Origin: Streptomyces anulatus
Lineage (GTDB): Bacteria; Actinomycetota; Actinomycetes; Streptomycetales; Streptomycetaceae
Reading direction: 5' to 3'
Length of the DNA: 64,000 bases
Assembly: GCF_000721175.1 (NCBI RefSeq)
Contig: NZ_JOEZ01000002.1
Coordinates: 124,001 to 188,000, forward strand
Shown: one piece after another, positions 57,264 through 64,000 of the stretch
Numbering within the stretch: the stretch's first letter is position 1
Layout of the letters: each line of letters begins with the position of its first letter
The notes under the pieces: model-generated
Databases searched by the model: none
What the model was told of the DNA's origin: nothing
The model's input: the letters and a program-made list of their open reading frames with translations, nothing else
Program-made: the position numbers and the translations under genes

Positions 57264-58943
57264 CTACAGGTGCAGGTCCCACTCGTCGCCCAGCAGCCCC
57301 ACGAGTCGCAGCTGCCGCTTCTGCAGCAGCTCCGGCGCCCACGTCTCGCACTGAAGAACCTGGCTGGTCAGAGCGAACGTGGATACGCCGTGCCTGCCGG
57401 TGAAGTACTTGGTCTTCTTCTCCGTGAAGTCGTAGTTCTGGGCGTAGGCGTTCTTCGTCCGGTTCAGCAGAACGAGGTTGCCCAACCGGTGCGTCCACTG
57501 CCCACGCTGCTCCTCCGTGAAATCCCGCAGCCACCGCGCCCCCGGTTTCGGGTTCTGCGGCAACACGTGCTCGACGGTGATCACCGCGTGGTCGTACGAG
57601 ACGCCGGGCTTTCCGGCCAGCATCTCGTCCAGGCGGAGCAGGATGTACTTACGGGTCCTGGTGACGAGGTAGATGTCGCCCTCCAGGCGTGCGAGCGTCT
57701 CGGTCTTCTCCTCGTCCGTCAAGGCGAAGGACGGAGCGTCCAGGCCCTTGCCCGCGTCGAGCTCCCGCAGGAGGTCTGCGTAGCGCGTGACGCGGGGAGT
57801 GGTGTAGACGCGGCGGATGAACATGCTGGCCGCCAGACGCTCCAGCGCGCCGAAGAAGCTGTCGAGCCAGGCCGAATCGTGACCGTGGTTGCGCAGTGCC
57901 CACAGAGCCGCGGGCCGCCAGTCGTTGTTGTCGATCTGCTGGAGGCGCTTGAACCAGGCGTTGACCTGCTCGGCCCCTGAGGCCGCCGTGTAGCGGGCAT
58001 CGCGGATCTGCACGTAGGCGTCCGCGTACGGCACCACGACCTCCGTGACGAACGCCTCGGCCTTGCCCGGCAGATAGCGGCTGAGCACCTGCTCGGGGAA
58101 CTCCTTGAGCAGCTCCCTCTCCGCCCGCTTCATGGCGAACACCATGCGCAGGTGGAGGAACAGGTCGGCGAAGTCGTCCCGGCCCAAGGCCTCCTCGGCG
58201 TCCTCCCACTTGCGGGCGCACTGCTCCGAGGCGACCTCGTCCAGAGCCCCGATGATGCGTGACTTGAAGATGTCCGTGGGCGACAGGTCCATGCCCCGGG
58301 AGTTCATCACGCTGAAGATGCGGTGCGCGCTGTCCAGGTCGGGGGTGCTGACGACGACCAGGAAGGTGCGCTCGCCCAGCATCTGCACGAGGTCCAGGCG
58401 GCGCACCTCGGACCATTCGGCGAGTATCGCGTGCAGTGCGGCCGCGTTGCGCAGGACGGCCTTCTGCGCGTCCGTCGGGAGAGCCTCCTCCTTCAGACCC
58501 CGTAGGGCCTCGGTGGCTTCCCTTGTCTGGATGTACTGGTGGAAGAAGGTGGCGTCGCGCCGGCGCAGGGTGAGCCTGGGCTTCGGAGCACGCCGCCGGA
58601 CCTTGTCGCCGGGCTCCGTGACGAGCCTGTCGAGGTCGTTGCGCAGGTCGGCGTCTTCCGTCAGGTCTCGCAGGAGGGCCAGCAGGATGGTCAGGGTGGT
58701 CAGGCGCTGTTGCCCGTCGATGACCTCGGCAGGTGCGTCGCCCTTGGCCTTGACCAGGACGATCGAACCGAGGAAGTACGGTTCGTCCGCTCCCCTCTCC
58801 AGCGACTCCTCCAAGTCGGTGAGCAGCTGGACGGCCTGCTCGACATCCCAGGCGTACGGCCGTTGGTAGTCCGGGATGCTGAAGTCGTAGTCACTGCTGA
58901 ACACCTTGTGCAGGGACACTTCCTGCGCCTCTAGCTGCTGCAT
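57264..58943 (-). CDS. GmrSD-like type IV restriction protein (DUF262 + DUF1524)
   Basis: GmrSD-family enzymes cut phage DNA carrying modified bases. The 559-residue product fuses both halves. The N-terminal DUF262 (GmrS-like, ParB-fold nucleotidase) has IPDYQRPYAWD (25-35) and the EVIDGQQRLTTL motif (Asp76, Gln78, Gln79, Arg80). The C-terminal DUF1524 (GmrD-like, His-Me-finger nuclease) has ITVEHVLPQNPKPG (His459), THRLGNLVLLNRTKN (His485, Asn489) and a trailing YxxKxxxxF-like segment. All key residues appear intact, so it is probably active in anti-phage defence. ATG 58943 opens the gene; a small unknown gene follows. Confidence 0.9.
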   Translation of the reverse strand: MQQLEAQEVSLHKVFSSDYDFSIPDYQRPYAWDVEQAVQLLTDLEESLERGADEPYFLGSIVLVKAKGDAPAEVIDGQQRLTTLTILLALLRDLTEDADLRNDLDRLVTEPGDKVRRRAPKPRLTLRRRDATFFHQYIQTREATEALRGLKEEALPTDAQKAVLRNAAALHAILAEWSEVRRLDLVQMLGERTFLVVVSTPDLDSAHRIFSVMNSRGMDLSPTDIFKSRIIGALDEVASEQCARKWEDAEEALGRDDFADLFLHLRMVFAMKRAERELLKEFPEQVLSRYLPGKAEAFVTEVVVPYADAYVQIRDARYTAASGAEQVNAWFKRLQQIDNNDWRPAALWALRNHGHDSAWLDSFFGALERLAASMFIRRVYTTPRVTRYADLLRELDAGKGLDAPSFALTDEEKTETLARLEGDIYLVTRTRKYILLRLDEMLAGKPGVSYDHAVITVEHVLPQNPKPGARWLRDFTEEQRGQWTHRLGNLVLLNRTKNAYAQNYDFTEKKTKYFTGRHGVSTFALTSQVLQCETWAPELLQKRQLRLVGLLGDEWDLHL

Positions 58944-59056
58944 GTCCCCATGATGGGGCAGCGGTTGACGCCACGTCCCGGTAGTGCCGTGAACTCGACC
59001 CCGGCCTCCTGCACCACGCCCGGGGCGTGCCGAAGAAGATCACCGGTGTCCCCCTC

Positions 59057-59935
59057 TCACCTCTTGGCCGCCCCCGCCCCCTCCGCGAGGATCTCGTCGA
59101 TCACGTGCGCCGCGATCCGGGCCATCGCCGGGTTCACGTCCCGGTAGTGGGCGAGCTCCATCAACGCGATGGTCAGCGCCCAGCCCCGCCCCCTCGCCCA
59201 GGTGGCGTCGTCGGCCGCGACCGCTGTACGGAACGTCTCCCTGGCCCCGGCGGTCAGCAGGTACCAGGCCGCGATCAGGTCTACGGAGGGGTCGGCCAGG
59301 CCGGTGCGGCCGAAGTCGATGACCGCGGTGAGGCGACCGTCCGCGACCAGGACGTTGCCCGGCTGGAGGTCCCCGTGCGCCCAGACCGGCCGGTCCGTGA
59401 AGGGTGGGGCCGTCAGGGCCTCGTTCCAGGCAGCGGTGGTGCTCCCCGGGTCGAGGACCCCGTCCAGGGTCGCGAGCGCGTCGCGGGTCGCCTTGTCGCG
59501 GGTGGCCAGCGGTTCGCTGCGGTAGGCGGGCGGGGCGCCCGCCGGGTCGATCCGGCGCAGCGCCAGCACGAACTCCGCCAGGTCCGCCGCGAGCAGGTCG
59601 GAGGCCGAAGAGCCGTCGCCGGGGCCCGGGTTCGTACCGTCCAGCCAGGTGCAGACCGACCAGGGCCGGGGAAATCCGGTGCCCGGAACGCCCTGCGCGA
59701 GCGGAACCGGTACGGGGAAGGGCAGCCGCGAGGCCAGCAGCGGCAGCCAGCGGTGCTCCGTCGCCACATCAGCCGCACTGCCCTCGGTACGGGGCAGCCG
59801 TACGGCCTTGTCGGCACCCAGGCGGTAGATCGCGTTCGCGGTTCCGCTCGCGTCGACCGCCTCCACGGGGAGGTCCGCCCACTGCGGGAACTGGGCGGCG
59901 ATCAGGCCGCGTACGAGCGACGGTTCAATGATCAT
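59057..59935 (-). CDS. Aminoglycoside-phosphotransferase (APH) family kinase
   Basis: The 292-residue product has the eukaryotic-kinase-like APH fold: a nucleotide-binding N-lobe (ANAIYRLGADKAVRLPR with the likely Lys), the catalytic loop VWAHGDLQPGNVLV (His187, Asp189, Asn194) and the metal-binding AVIDFGRTGLADPSVDL (Asp207). It probably phosphorylates an aminoglycoside or another small molecule. Resistance activity cannot be assumed from sequence. The start at ATG 59935 diverges from the ATP-grasp gene. Confidence 0.9.
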   Translation of the reverse strand: MIIEPSLVRGLIAAQFPQWADLPVEAVDASGTANAIYRLGADKAVRLPRTEGSAADVATEHRWLPLLASRLPFPVPVPLAQGVPGTGFPRPWSVCTWLDGTNPGPGDGSSASDLLAADLAEFVLALRRIDPAGAPPAYRSEPLATRDKATRDALATLDGVLDPGSTTAAWNEALTAPPFTDRPVWAHGDLQPGNVLVADGRLTAVIDFGRTGLADPSVDLIAAWYLLTAGARETFRTAVAADDATWARGRGWALTIALMELAHYRDVNPAMARIAAHVIDEILAEGAGAAKR

Positions 59936-60071
59936 GCGGCGATCGAACCAGGCAGCCCCGGCCCGCACAACACAGCCCTCAGCCCCGCCTTCCCGTGATC
60001 CCGTCGGCCCGCCTCGCCGTGTCGGGAAAACCGGTGGGGCGCGGTGCACCCGTACGGAAGGATCTGCGGCC

Positions 60072-60923
60072 ATGACCTGCCCCCCGCGCATCCTCGTCCT
60101 CCCGCCCCGGCTCACCGCCTCCGCCCGGGCGTTACGTACCACCGCACTGCGGCGCGGGCTGCGGATCGTGGAGGCGACGCCCTCCGCCGTACCGGAAGGA
60201 CTGGGAAGGCCGGGGTGGGCGGGGACGCAGGAGTGGGCGGGCAGGACGGAGTGGACCGGGAGTGCCGGGAGCGGCGGGAGCACCGGGGGTGAAGGGCATG
60301 CCGTGCATCTGCACGCCGGGCCCTCCTTCGCCGACGTCGTGGCCCCCGCACTCGGCATCGCCCTCCTGGAGGCCCCCGCCGACTGGCTCGCGCGGCTCCC
60401 CCGGGCGCTCACCCGGCGGGAGATCCGGGCGATGCCCATCGGCGAGGCGTACCGGCTGCGGCGTCCCGCCTTCGTCAAGTCGCCCAACGACAAGAGCATT
60501 TCGGCGCTCGTGTACGCCGACGGGTCCCGGCTGCCCGGGCCGGATGCCGTCGACCCGGCGACCGTGGTGCTGGTGAGCGACGTGATGACGTTCGCCGTCG
60601 AGTACCGGCTCCATCTGCTCGACGGGGCCGTCCACACGGCCGGGCAGTACGCCGAGGCCGGCCGGCTCCGGCTCGGGCCGCCGGACAGGGAGGCGCTCGC
60701 CTTCGGGCGGGAGGTCCTCGCGGGCGCCGGGGAGACCCTGCCCTCCGCGATCGTCGTCGACGTCGGCCGGGACGGCGAGGGCCGATGGGCCGTGATCGAA
60801 GCCAACGCGGCCTGGGCAAGCGGATGTTACTCGGCCGACCCGGACCGGGCCCTGGACACGGTCCTCCGCGCCGCCGGACCCGCCACGGACCTGTCGCCGC
60901 ACGACCGCGCCTTCGTGCGGTAG
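60072..60923 (+). CDS. ATP-grasp domain protein (DUF4343-like)
   Basis: The 283-residue product starts at ATG 60072 with GGAAGG upstream. It resembles DUF4343 ATP-grasp proteins: GEAYRLRRPAFVKSPNDKSI (ATP-binding strand with Lys), AVEYRLHLLDG, and the C-terminal metal-binding AVIEANAAWASGCYS (Glu and Asn as Mg ligands). A Gly/Thr/Trp-rich insertion at residues 45-75 looks like a local repeat expansion. ATP-grasp enzymes join a carboxylate to an amine or thiol; the substrate is unknown. Confidence 0.82.
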   Translation: MTCPPRILVLPPRLTASARALRTTALRRGLRIVEATPSAVPEGLGRPGWAGTQEWAGRTEWTGSAGSGGSTGGEGHAVHLHAGPSFADVVAPALGIALLEAPADWLARLPRALTRREIRAMPIGEAYRLRRPAFVKSPNDKSISALVYADGSRLPGPDAVDPATVVLVSDVMTFAVEYRLHLLDGAVHTAGQYAEAGRLRLGPPDREALAFGREVLAGAGETLPSAIVVDVGRDGEGRWAVIEANAAWASGCYSADPDRALDTVLRAAGPATDLSPHDRAFVR

Positions 60924-61041
60924 GCCGACGGGCTGCCGGCCGGCCCGCACAGGCGCACGGAGCGGCTCAGGGCCTGTCGGGTGACCTCTGATCGGGCGGC
61001 CAGGCCCTGGCACGCACGCTTCCGGCGTTGCCGACAGGCTT

Positions 61042-61992
61042 TCAGTGGCAGGTGGCTCTCATCTGGGCCGCCGCGTGGTGCGCGCCGACCCGCCGCGCGT
61101 CGCCCCAGTCCCGGCCCCGGTCGATGAGCTGGACGGCGAAGACGTCTCCCTTGACCGGGTAGCTGCCCACCGGGACCGCGCTCCCCCGGTGTTCCGTCTG
61201 GAGCACCGCGAAACCGGTGTACGCGGAGTCCGCCTCGTCCGGGTCGGAGAGCACCCGGTAGACCGTGGGGTCCCCGGCGGTGTCGCGGGGGCGGCCGCCC
61301 CCGGGGACGAAGACGGTCACCGCGCACTCGCTGAACCCCCGGCCCGGCCGCCAGGACCAGGTGGCCGTGGAGCCCTGGTCCTCCGTCGGGCTGCCCGACA
61401 TCGGAACCGAGCTGAACCGGCCGTCGCACCCGCCACCGCCGAAACCGCCGGATCCGACCGTGTACCAGCCGGCGTCCCCGCTCTCGAAACGGCCGTGCTC
61501 CTTGTACGTTCCGTCCGCGCAGCCTGGGCCCGCCCACTGCGTGAAGCGGCGGCCGTCCCCCGGGGAAGCCGGGGGGCCCGGGGAAGCGGACGGGACGGGC
61601 GGAGTACCGGGCGGAGCATCAGGCGCGCCGGGCACATCCGTGTCCGCGCCCGTTCCCGGGCCGATCCTCGTGGGGGCCGCGCCGCCGATCCGGTCGGGCA
61701 GCGCGCCCGCCCGGCCCGCCGCGTCCGTACGGCTGCTGCCGCCGCCCACGCTCCCGCCGCCCGATGCCAGCAGCGAGGCGACCGTGACCAGGCTTCCGGC
61801 CGCCACCACGACGCCCGCCGCGAGCAGGGCCCGGCGTCGGCGGGGCAACGTGGAGAGGCGGCCCGTCAGCGTCTCGCGCACGACCCAGGAACCGGCCGCG
61901 TCGGGCACCCTGGACGTCCCCGCGCCGCAACCGGGGCAGACCATTCCGGGCAGCGGAGCTCGTCGCCCGCCGCCGCAGTGTTGGCACGTCAT
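61042..61992 (-). CDS. Zinc-ribbon, single-span membrane protein with extracytoplasmic domain
   Basis: The 316-residue product starts at ATG 61992 with a zinc ribbon (MTCQHCGGG, GMVCPGCGAG; four Cys), a basic stretch and one membrane helix (ALLAAGVVVAAGSLVTVASLL). A Gly/Pro/Ser-rich linker of about 70 residues follows, then an extracytoplasmic beta domain (DGTYKEHGRFESGDAGWYTV, STATWSWRPG, AVTVFVPGGG) with conserved cysteines. It is typical of Streptomyces hypothetical envelope proteins; the function is unknown. Confidence 0.75.
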   Translation of the reverse strand: MTCQHCGGGRRAPLPGMVCPGCGAGTSRVPDAAGSWVVRETLTGRLSTLPRRRRALLAAGVVVAAGSLVTVASLLASGGGSVGGGSSRTDAAGRAGALPDRIGGAAPTRIGPGTGADTDVPGAPDAPPGTPPVPSASPGPPASPGDGRRFTQWAGPGCADGTYKEHGRFESGDAGWYTVGSGGFGGGGCDGRFSSVPMSGSPTEDQGSTATWSWRPGRGFSECAVTVFVPGGGRPRDTAGDPTVYRVLSDPDEADSAYTGFAVLQTEHRGSAVPVGSYPVKGDVFAVQLIDRGRDWGDARRVGAHHAAAQMRATCH

Positions 61993-62130
61993 GGCAGGAC
62001 ACCTTGCCAGGGCGCCGCCCGCAGAGGGAGATCCCGCACACGATGGCCCGTACACGGGACGCGGCGGGACGCCTGCGGGATCCTCTGGGACGCTGGGCCG
62101 ACGAGCCCATCGGGGGGCAGCCGTCCCGGC

Positions 62131-64000
62131 TCAGCTCAGTTCTTCGGGGCAGGGCGTGCCCGGCTGGAACTGGTAGGGGGCTGCGAGCCGGTACACACCC
62201 GGTCGCGGCGCGAGCAGTTCGGTCCACTCGTCGCCGTACGGGCCCTCCTCGACCTTGTTCAGGCAGCCGTGGGTGTTGAGGTAGGTCTTCGGCGCGGTCT
62301 CGTCCTCCTCCGACCGCTCCTTCGACTCCTCGGTCTCCTGCGGGCGCTCCACGCTCTCGCCGTCCTCGTCGACGAGGGCGAGCCAGCGCGAGTAGGGCAC
62401 CCGGATCAGCACGCGCCCCGCCGACTTCACGGTGATCGTCAGATCCCCCGCGCCCGCCCGCTCCACCGTCGCCGGCGGGTCGGCGAGGGGCACCGGGTCC
62501 AGGACCCGGAAGAGCTTCCAGTTCTCGTCGCCCCAGATCTCGCGGAGATACGGCTGCCCCTGCTCGACCAGCTCCGCCTCCTGGACGGCCCCGGAGGAGT
62601 CCGGCCGGTCCTTGGGCAGCACCACGTAGTGCACGGCCCAGCGGTCCAGCCACTCCCGGTAGTTCACCGGGTCCAGCGTGTCGTCGTAGAAGAGCGGGTT
62701 GCGCTCCATGTCAGCCTGGCGGTTCCAGCCCCGGGCCAGGTTGACGTACGGGGCGAGGGCGGAGGCCTCGCGGTGGCTGCTCGCGGGCACGACCTCGACC
62801 CGGCCGCGTTCGGCCTCCACCTGCTGGAGCTGGTTGACGAGCGGGGCCAGTTCACGGTTCCAGGACGCGGCGGGCGCGGTGCGGACGATGTCGTCTACGC
62901 TCTTGAAGCCGATCCAGAAGTTGAGCCCGGTGAACGCGATGACCAGGGCGTACCAGCGGCGGCTGCGCGGCACCGCGAAGGGCAGGGCGGCGAGCAGCGT
63001 GACTCCGGCGAACAGCATCGCCATGCGGGTGATGTTCGACCCGATCTGCGAGTCGACGACGTACGTGAGCAGCGTGCCGAGCCCGTAGACGGCGGCGGCG
63101 GTGCGGACCGTGCTCCAGTCGCGCGGTACCAGGACGTACACGAGGACCGCGAAGAGGAACGGCAGCGACAGCGTCCCGAGCGACATCGGCTGCGTACCGG
63201 AGAACGGGAACAGCCAGGCGGACAGCCCCACCACGGCGACCGGGGCGAGCCCGATCGCGTACGCCCCGGGGCGTCGTTTGTGGAGGAACAGCGCCGCCGC
63301 GACGACGCCCAGGAAGAGTCCGGCGACCGGGCTGGACGCGGTCGCGAGCGCGGCGAGCGGGGCGGCGACGGCGGCCTTGGCCCACCGCTTGTACCGCCAC
63401 CGGTAGGGCCAGCAGAACACCGCGGCGACCGCGCCGACGGCGAACATCATGCCGAGCCCGAACGTCACCCGGCCGGACAGCGCGTTGCACAGGAACGCGA
63501 AGACCCCGGCGAGCGAGCAGGCCAGCGGATTGCGGACGGCCGGAACCCGTACGAGGATCAGCGCGGTCAGCGCGGAGGAGACCGTGCCGACGATCATCAT
63601 CGTCGTACGGACGCCGAGCACCGACATCAGGTAGGGCGAGACCACGCTGTACGAGACGGGGTGCATGCCCCCGTACCAGGCCAGGTTGTACGCGGTACCG
63701 GGGTGCCGGCCCACGAACTCGGCCCACGCGTCCTGCGCGGCGATGTCGCCGCCGGTGTTGGCGAAGAAGAAGAACCAGAGGAGATGGAGGACCGCGGCGG
63801 CCGCCGTCGCGATGGTGACGGGGTGCCTCAGCAGCCGTCGGGCCTGGGTGTGCGCCGAGGGCGGCTCGGGGGTCGTGGATCCCTCGGTGGCTCCTGCGGC
63901 GGTTCCTGCGGTGGGCTCGGGAGACCCGGGAGAGTCGAGGGAACCAGCCGATTCAGCCGAATCGGAAGATTCAGGAGATTCGGGGGAATCCGGGACACGG
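62131..64000 (-). CDS. Large multi-pass membrane protein, N-terminus outside the window
   Basis: The frame is open to the window edge, so the 5' end is missing; at least 620 residues are visible. A Ser/Pro/Glu/Thr-rich cytoplasmic start is followed by about ten membrane segments with LLWFFFFANTGGDIAAQDAW, GTAYNLAWYGGMHPVSYS and repeated hydrophobic helices, then a C-terminal extracytoplasmic domain (SWNRELAPLVNQLQQVEAER, VVLPKDRPDSSG, YLREIWGDENWKLFRV). The architecture, with Asp-containing first loop and large C-terminal soluble domain, is like GT-C membrane glycosyltransferases or related actinobacterial envelope proteins; the specific role is unknown. Confidence 0.75.
   Translation of the reverse strand, partial: RVPDSPESPESSDSAESAGSLDSPGSPEPTAGTAAGATEGSTTPEPPSAHTQARRLLRHPVTIATAAAAVLHLLWFFFFANTGGDIAAQDAWAEFVGRHPGTAYNLAWYGGMHPVSYSVVSPYLMSVLGVRTTMMIVGTVSSALTALILVRVPAVRNPLACSLAGVFAFLCNALSGRVTFGLGMMFAVGAVAAVFCWPYRWRYKRWAKAAVAAPLAALATASSPVAGLFLGVVAAALFLHKRRPGAYAIGLAPVAVVGLSAWLFPFSGTQPMSLGTLSLPFLFAVLVYVLVPRDWSTVRTAAAVYGLGTLLTYVVDSQIGSNITRMAMLFAGVTLLAALPFAVPRSRRWYALVIAFTGLNFWIGFKSVDDIVRTAPAASWNRELAPLVNQLQQVEAERGRVEVVPASSHREASALAPYVNLARGWNRQADMERNPLFYDDTLDPVNYREWLDRWAVHYVVLPKDRPDSSGAVQEAELVEQGQPYLREIWGDENWKLFRVLDPVPLADPPATVERAGAGDLTITVKSAGRVLIRVPYSRWLALVDEDGESVERPQETEESKERSEEDETAPKTYLNTHGCLNKVEEGPYGDEWTELLAPRPGVYRLAAPYQFQPGTPCPEELS

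Overview
The window is high-GC actinobacterial DNA and looks like a Streptomyces chromosome. The signs are the gene families present (PspA/PspAA/HtpX/PspAB, CsoR, the CbtAB cobalt transporter behind a cobalamin riboswitch, an SLT-domain secreted protein), frequent GTG starts, GGAGG ribosome sites and ATGA-type gene overlaps. No plasmid or phage structural genes were seen.

Layout. (1) 1-8.5 kb: a truncated DegT-type aminotransferase, a secreted transglycosylase, a DUF305 remnant, a TVP38-type membrane protein, two small membrane genes and a tlpA-ccdA thiol-redox pair, then a large repetitive membrane protein. (2) 8.6-15.5 kb: a secreted LVIVD/PA-domain protein, csoR, copA, copZ with a textbook CsoR operator, and riboswitch-controlled cbtB-cbtA. 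(3) 15.8-21.5 kb: the Psp envelope-stress operon, a general-stress-type membrane protein, and a divergent mercury pair (ArsR-type regulator and merA) around twin operator-like repeats. (4) 21.5-27.5 kb: a universal stress protein, a TreT-like glycosyltransferase fused to a YHS metal-binding domain, galT and two unknowns. (5) 27.7-36.5 kb: a leftward operon of cupredoxin/P-type ATPase/YHS fusion, FtsH paralogue, MFS pump, second csoR, methyltransferase and a flippase-like membrane protein. (6) 36.7-48.2 kb: small SHOCT and secreted proteins, a cytochrome b6-like operon, a beta-propeller lipoprotein, a copper-type ATPase with a CPD motif, small membrane genes, an ICMT-like methyltransferase, an ABC exporter and a frameshifted CopD-like gene. 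(7) 48.3-56.9 kb: SMR pump, RF3 paralogue, regulators and winged-helix-like unknowns, then a coupled pair made of a degenerate integrase-like protein and a DDE-nuclease-like protein, ending near a tRNA-Arg(CCU) gene. (8) 57-64 kb: a GmrSD-like (DUF262/DUF1524) restriction protein, an APH-family kinase, an ATP-grasp protein and membrane proteins more typical of chromosome backbone.

How it fits together. Roughly 2.5-48 kb reads as a metal- and redox-stress island. It has three P1B-type ATPases, two CsoR sensors, a copper chaperone, YHS and cupredoxin metal-binding modules, mercuric reductase, thiol oxidoreductases, membrane-stress proteins and trehalose/nucleotide-sugar enzymes. Several of its promoters share a CTACTWAGTAG-like palindrome with no cognate repressor in the window. 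Decay is visible (DUF305 remnant, frameshifted CopD, degenerate copy of a two-gene cassette), and the tRNA gene, tRNA 3'-end fragment and recombinase-like genes at its right side suggest integration and rearrangement. All functional assignments are from reading the sequence; no database search was run.
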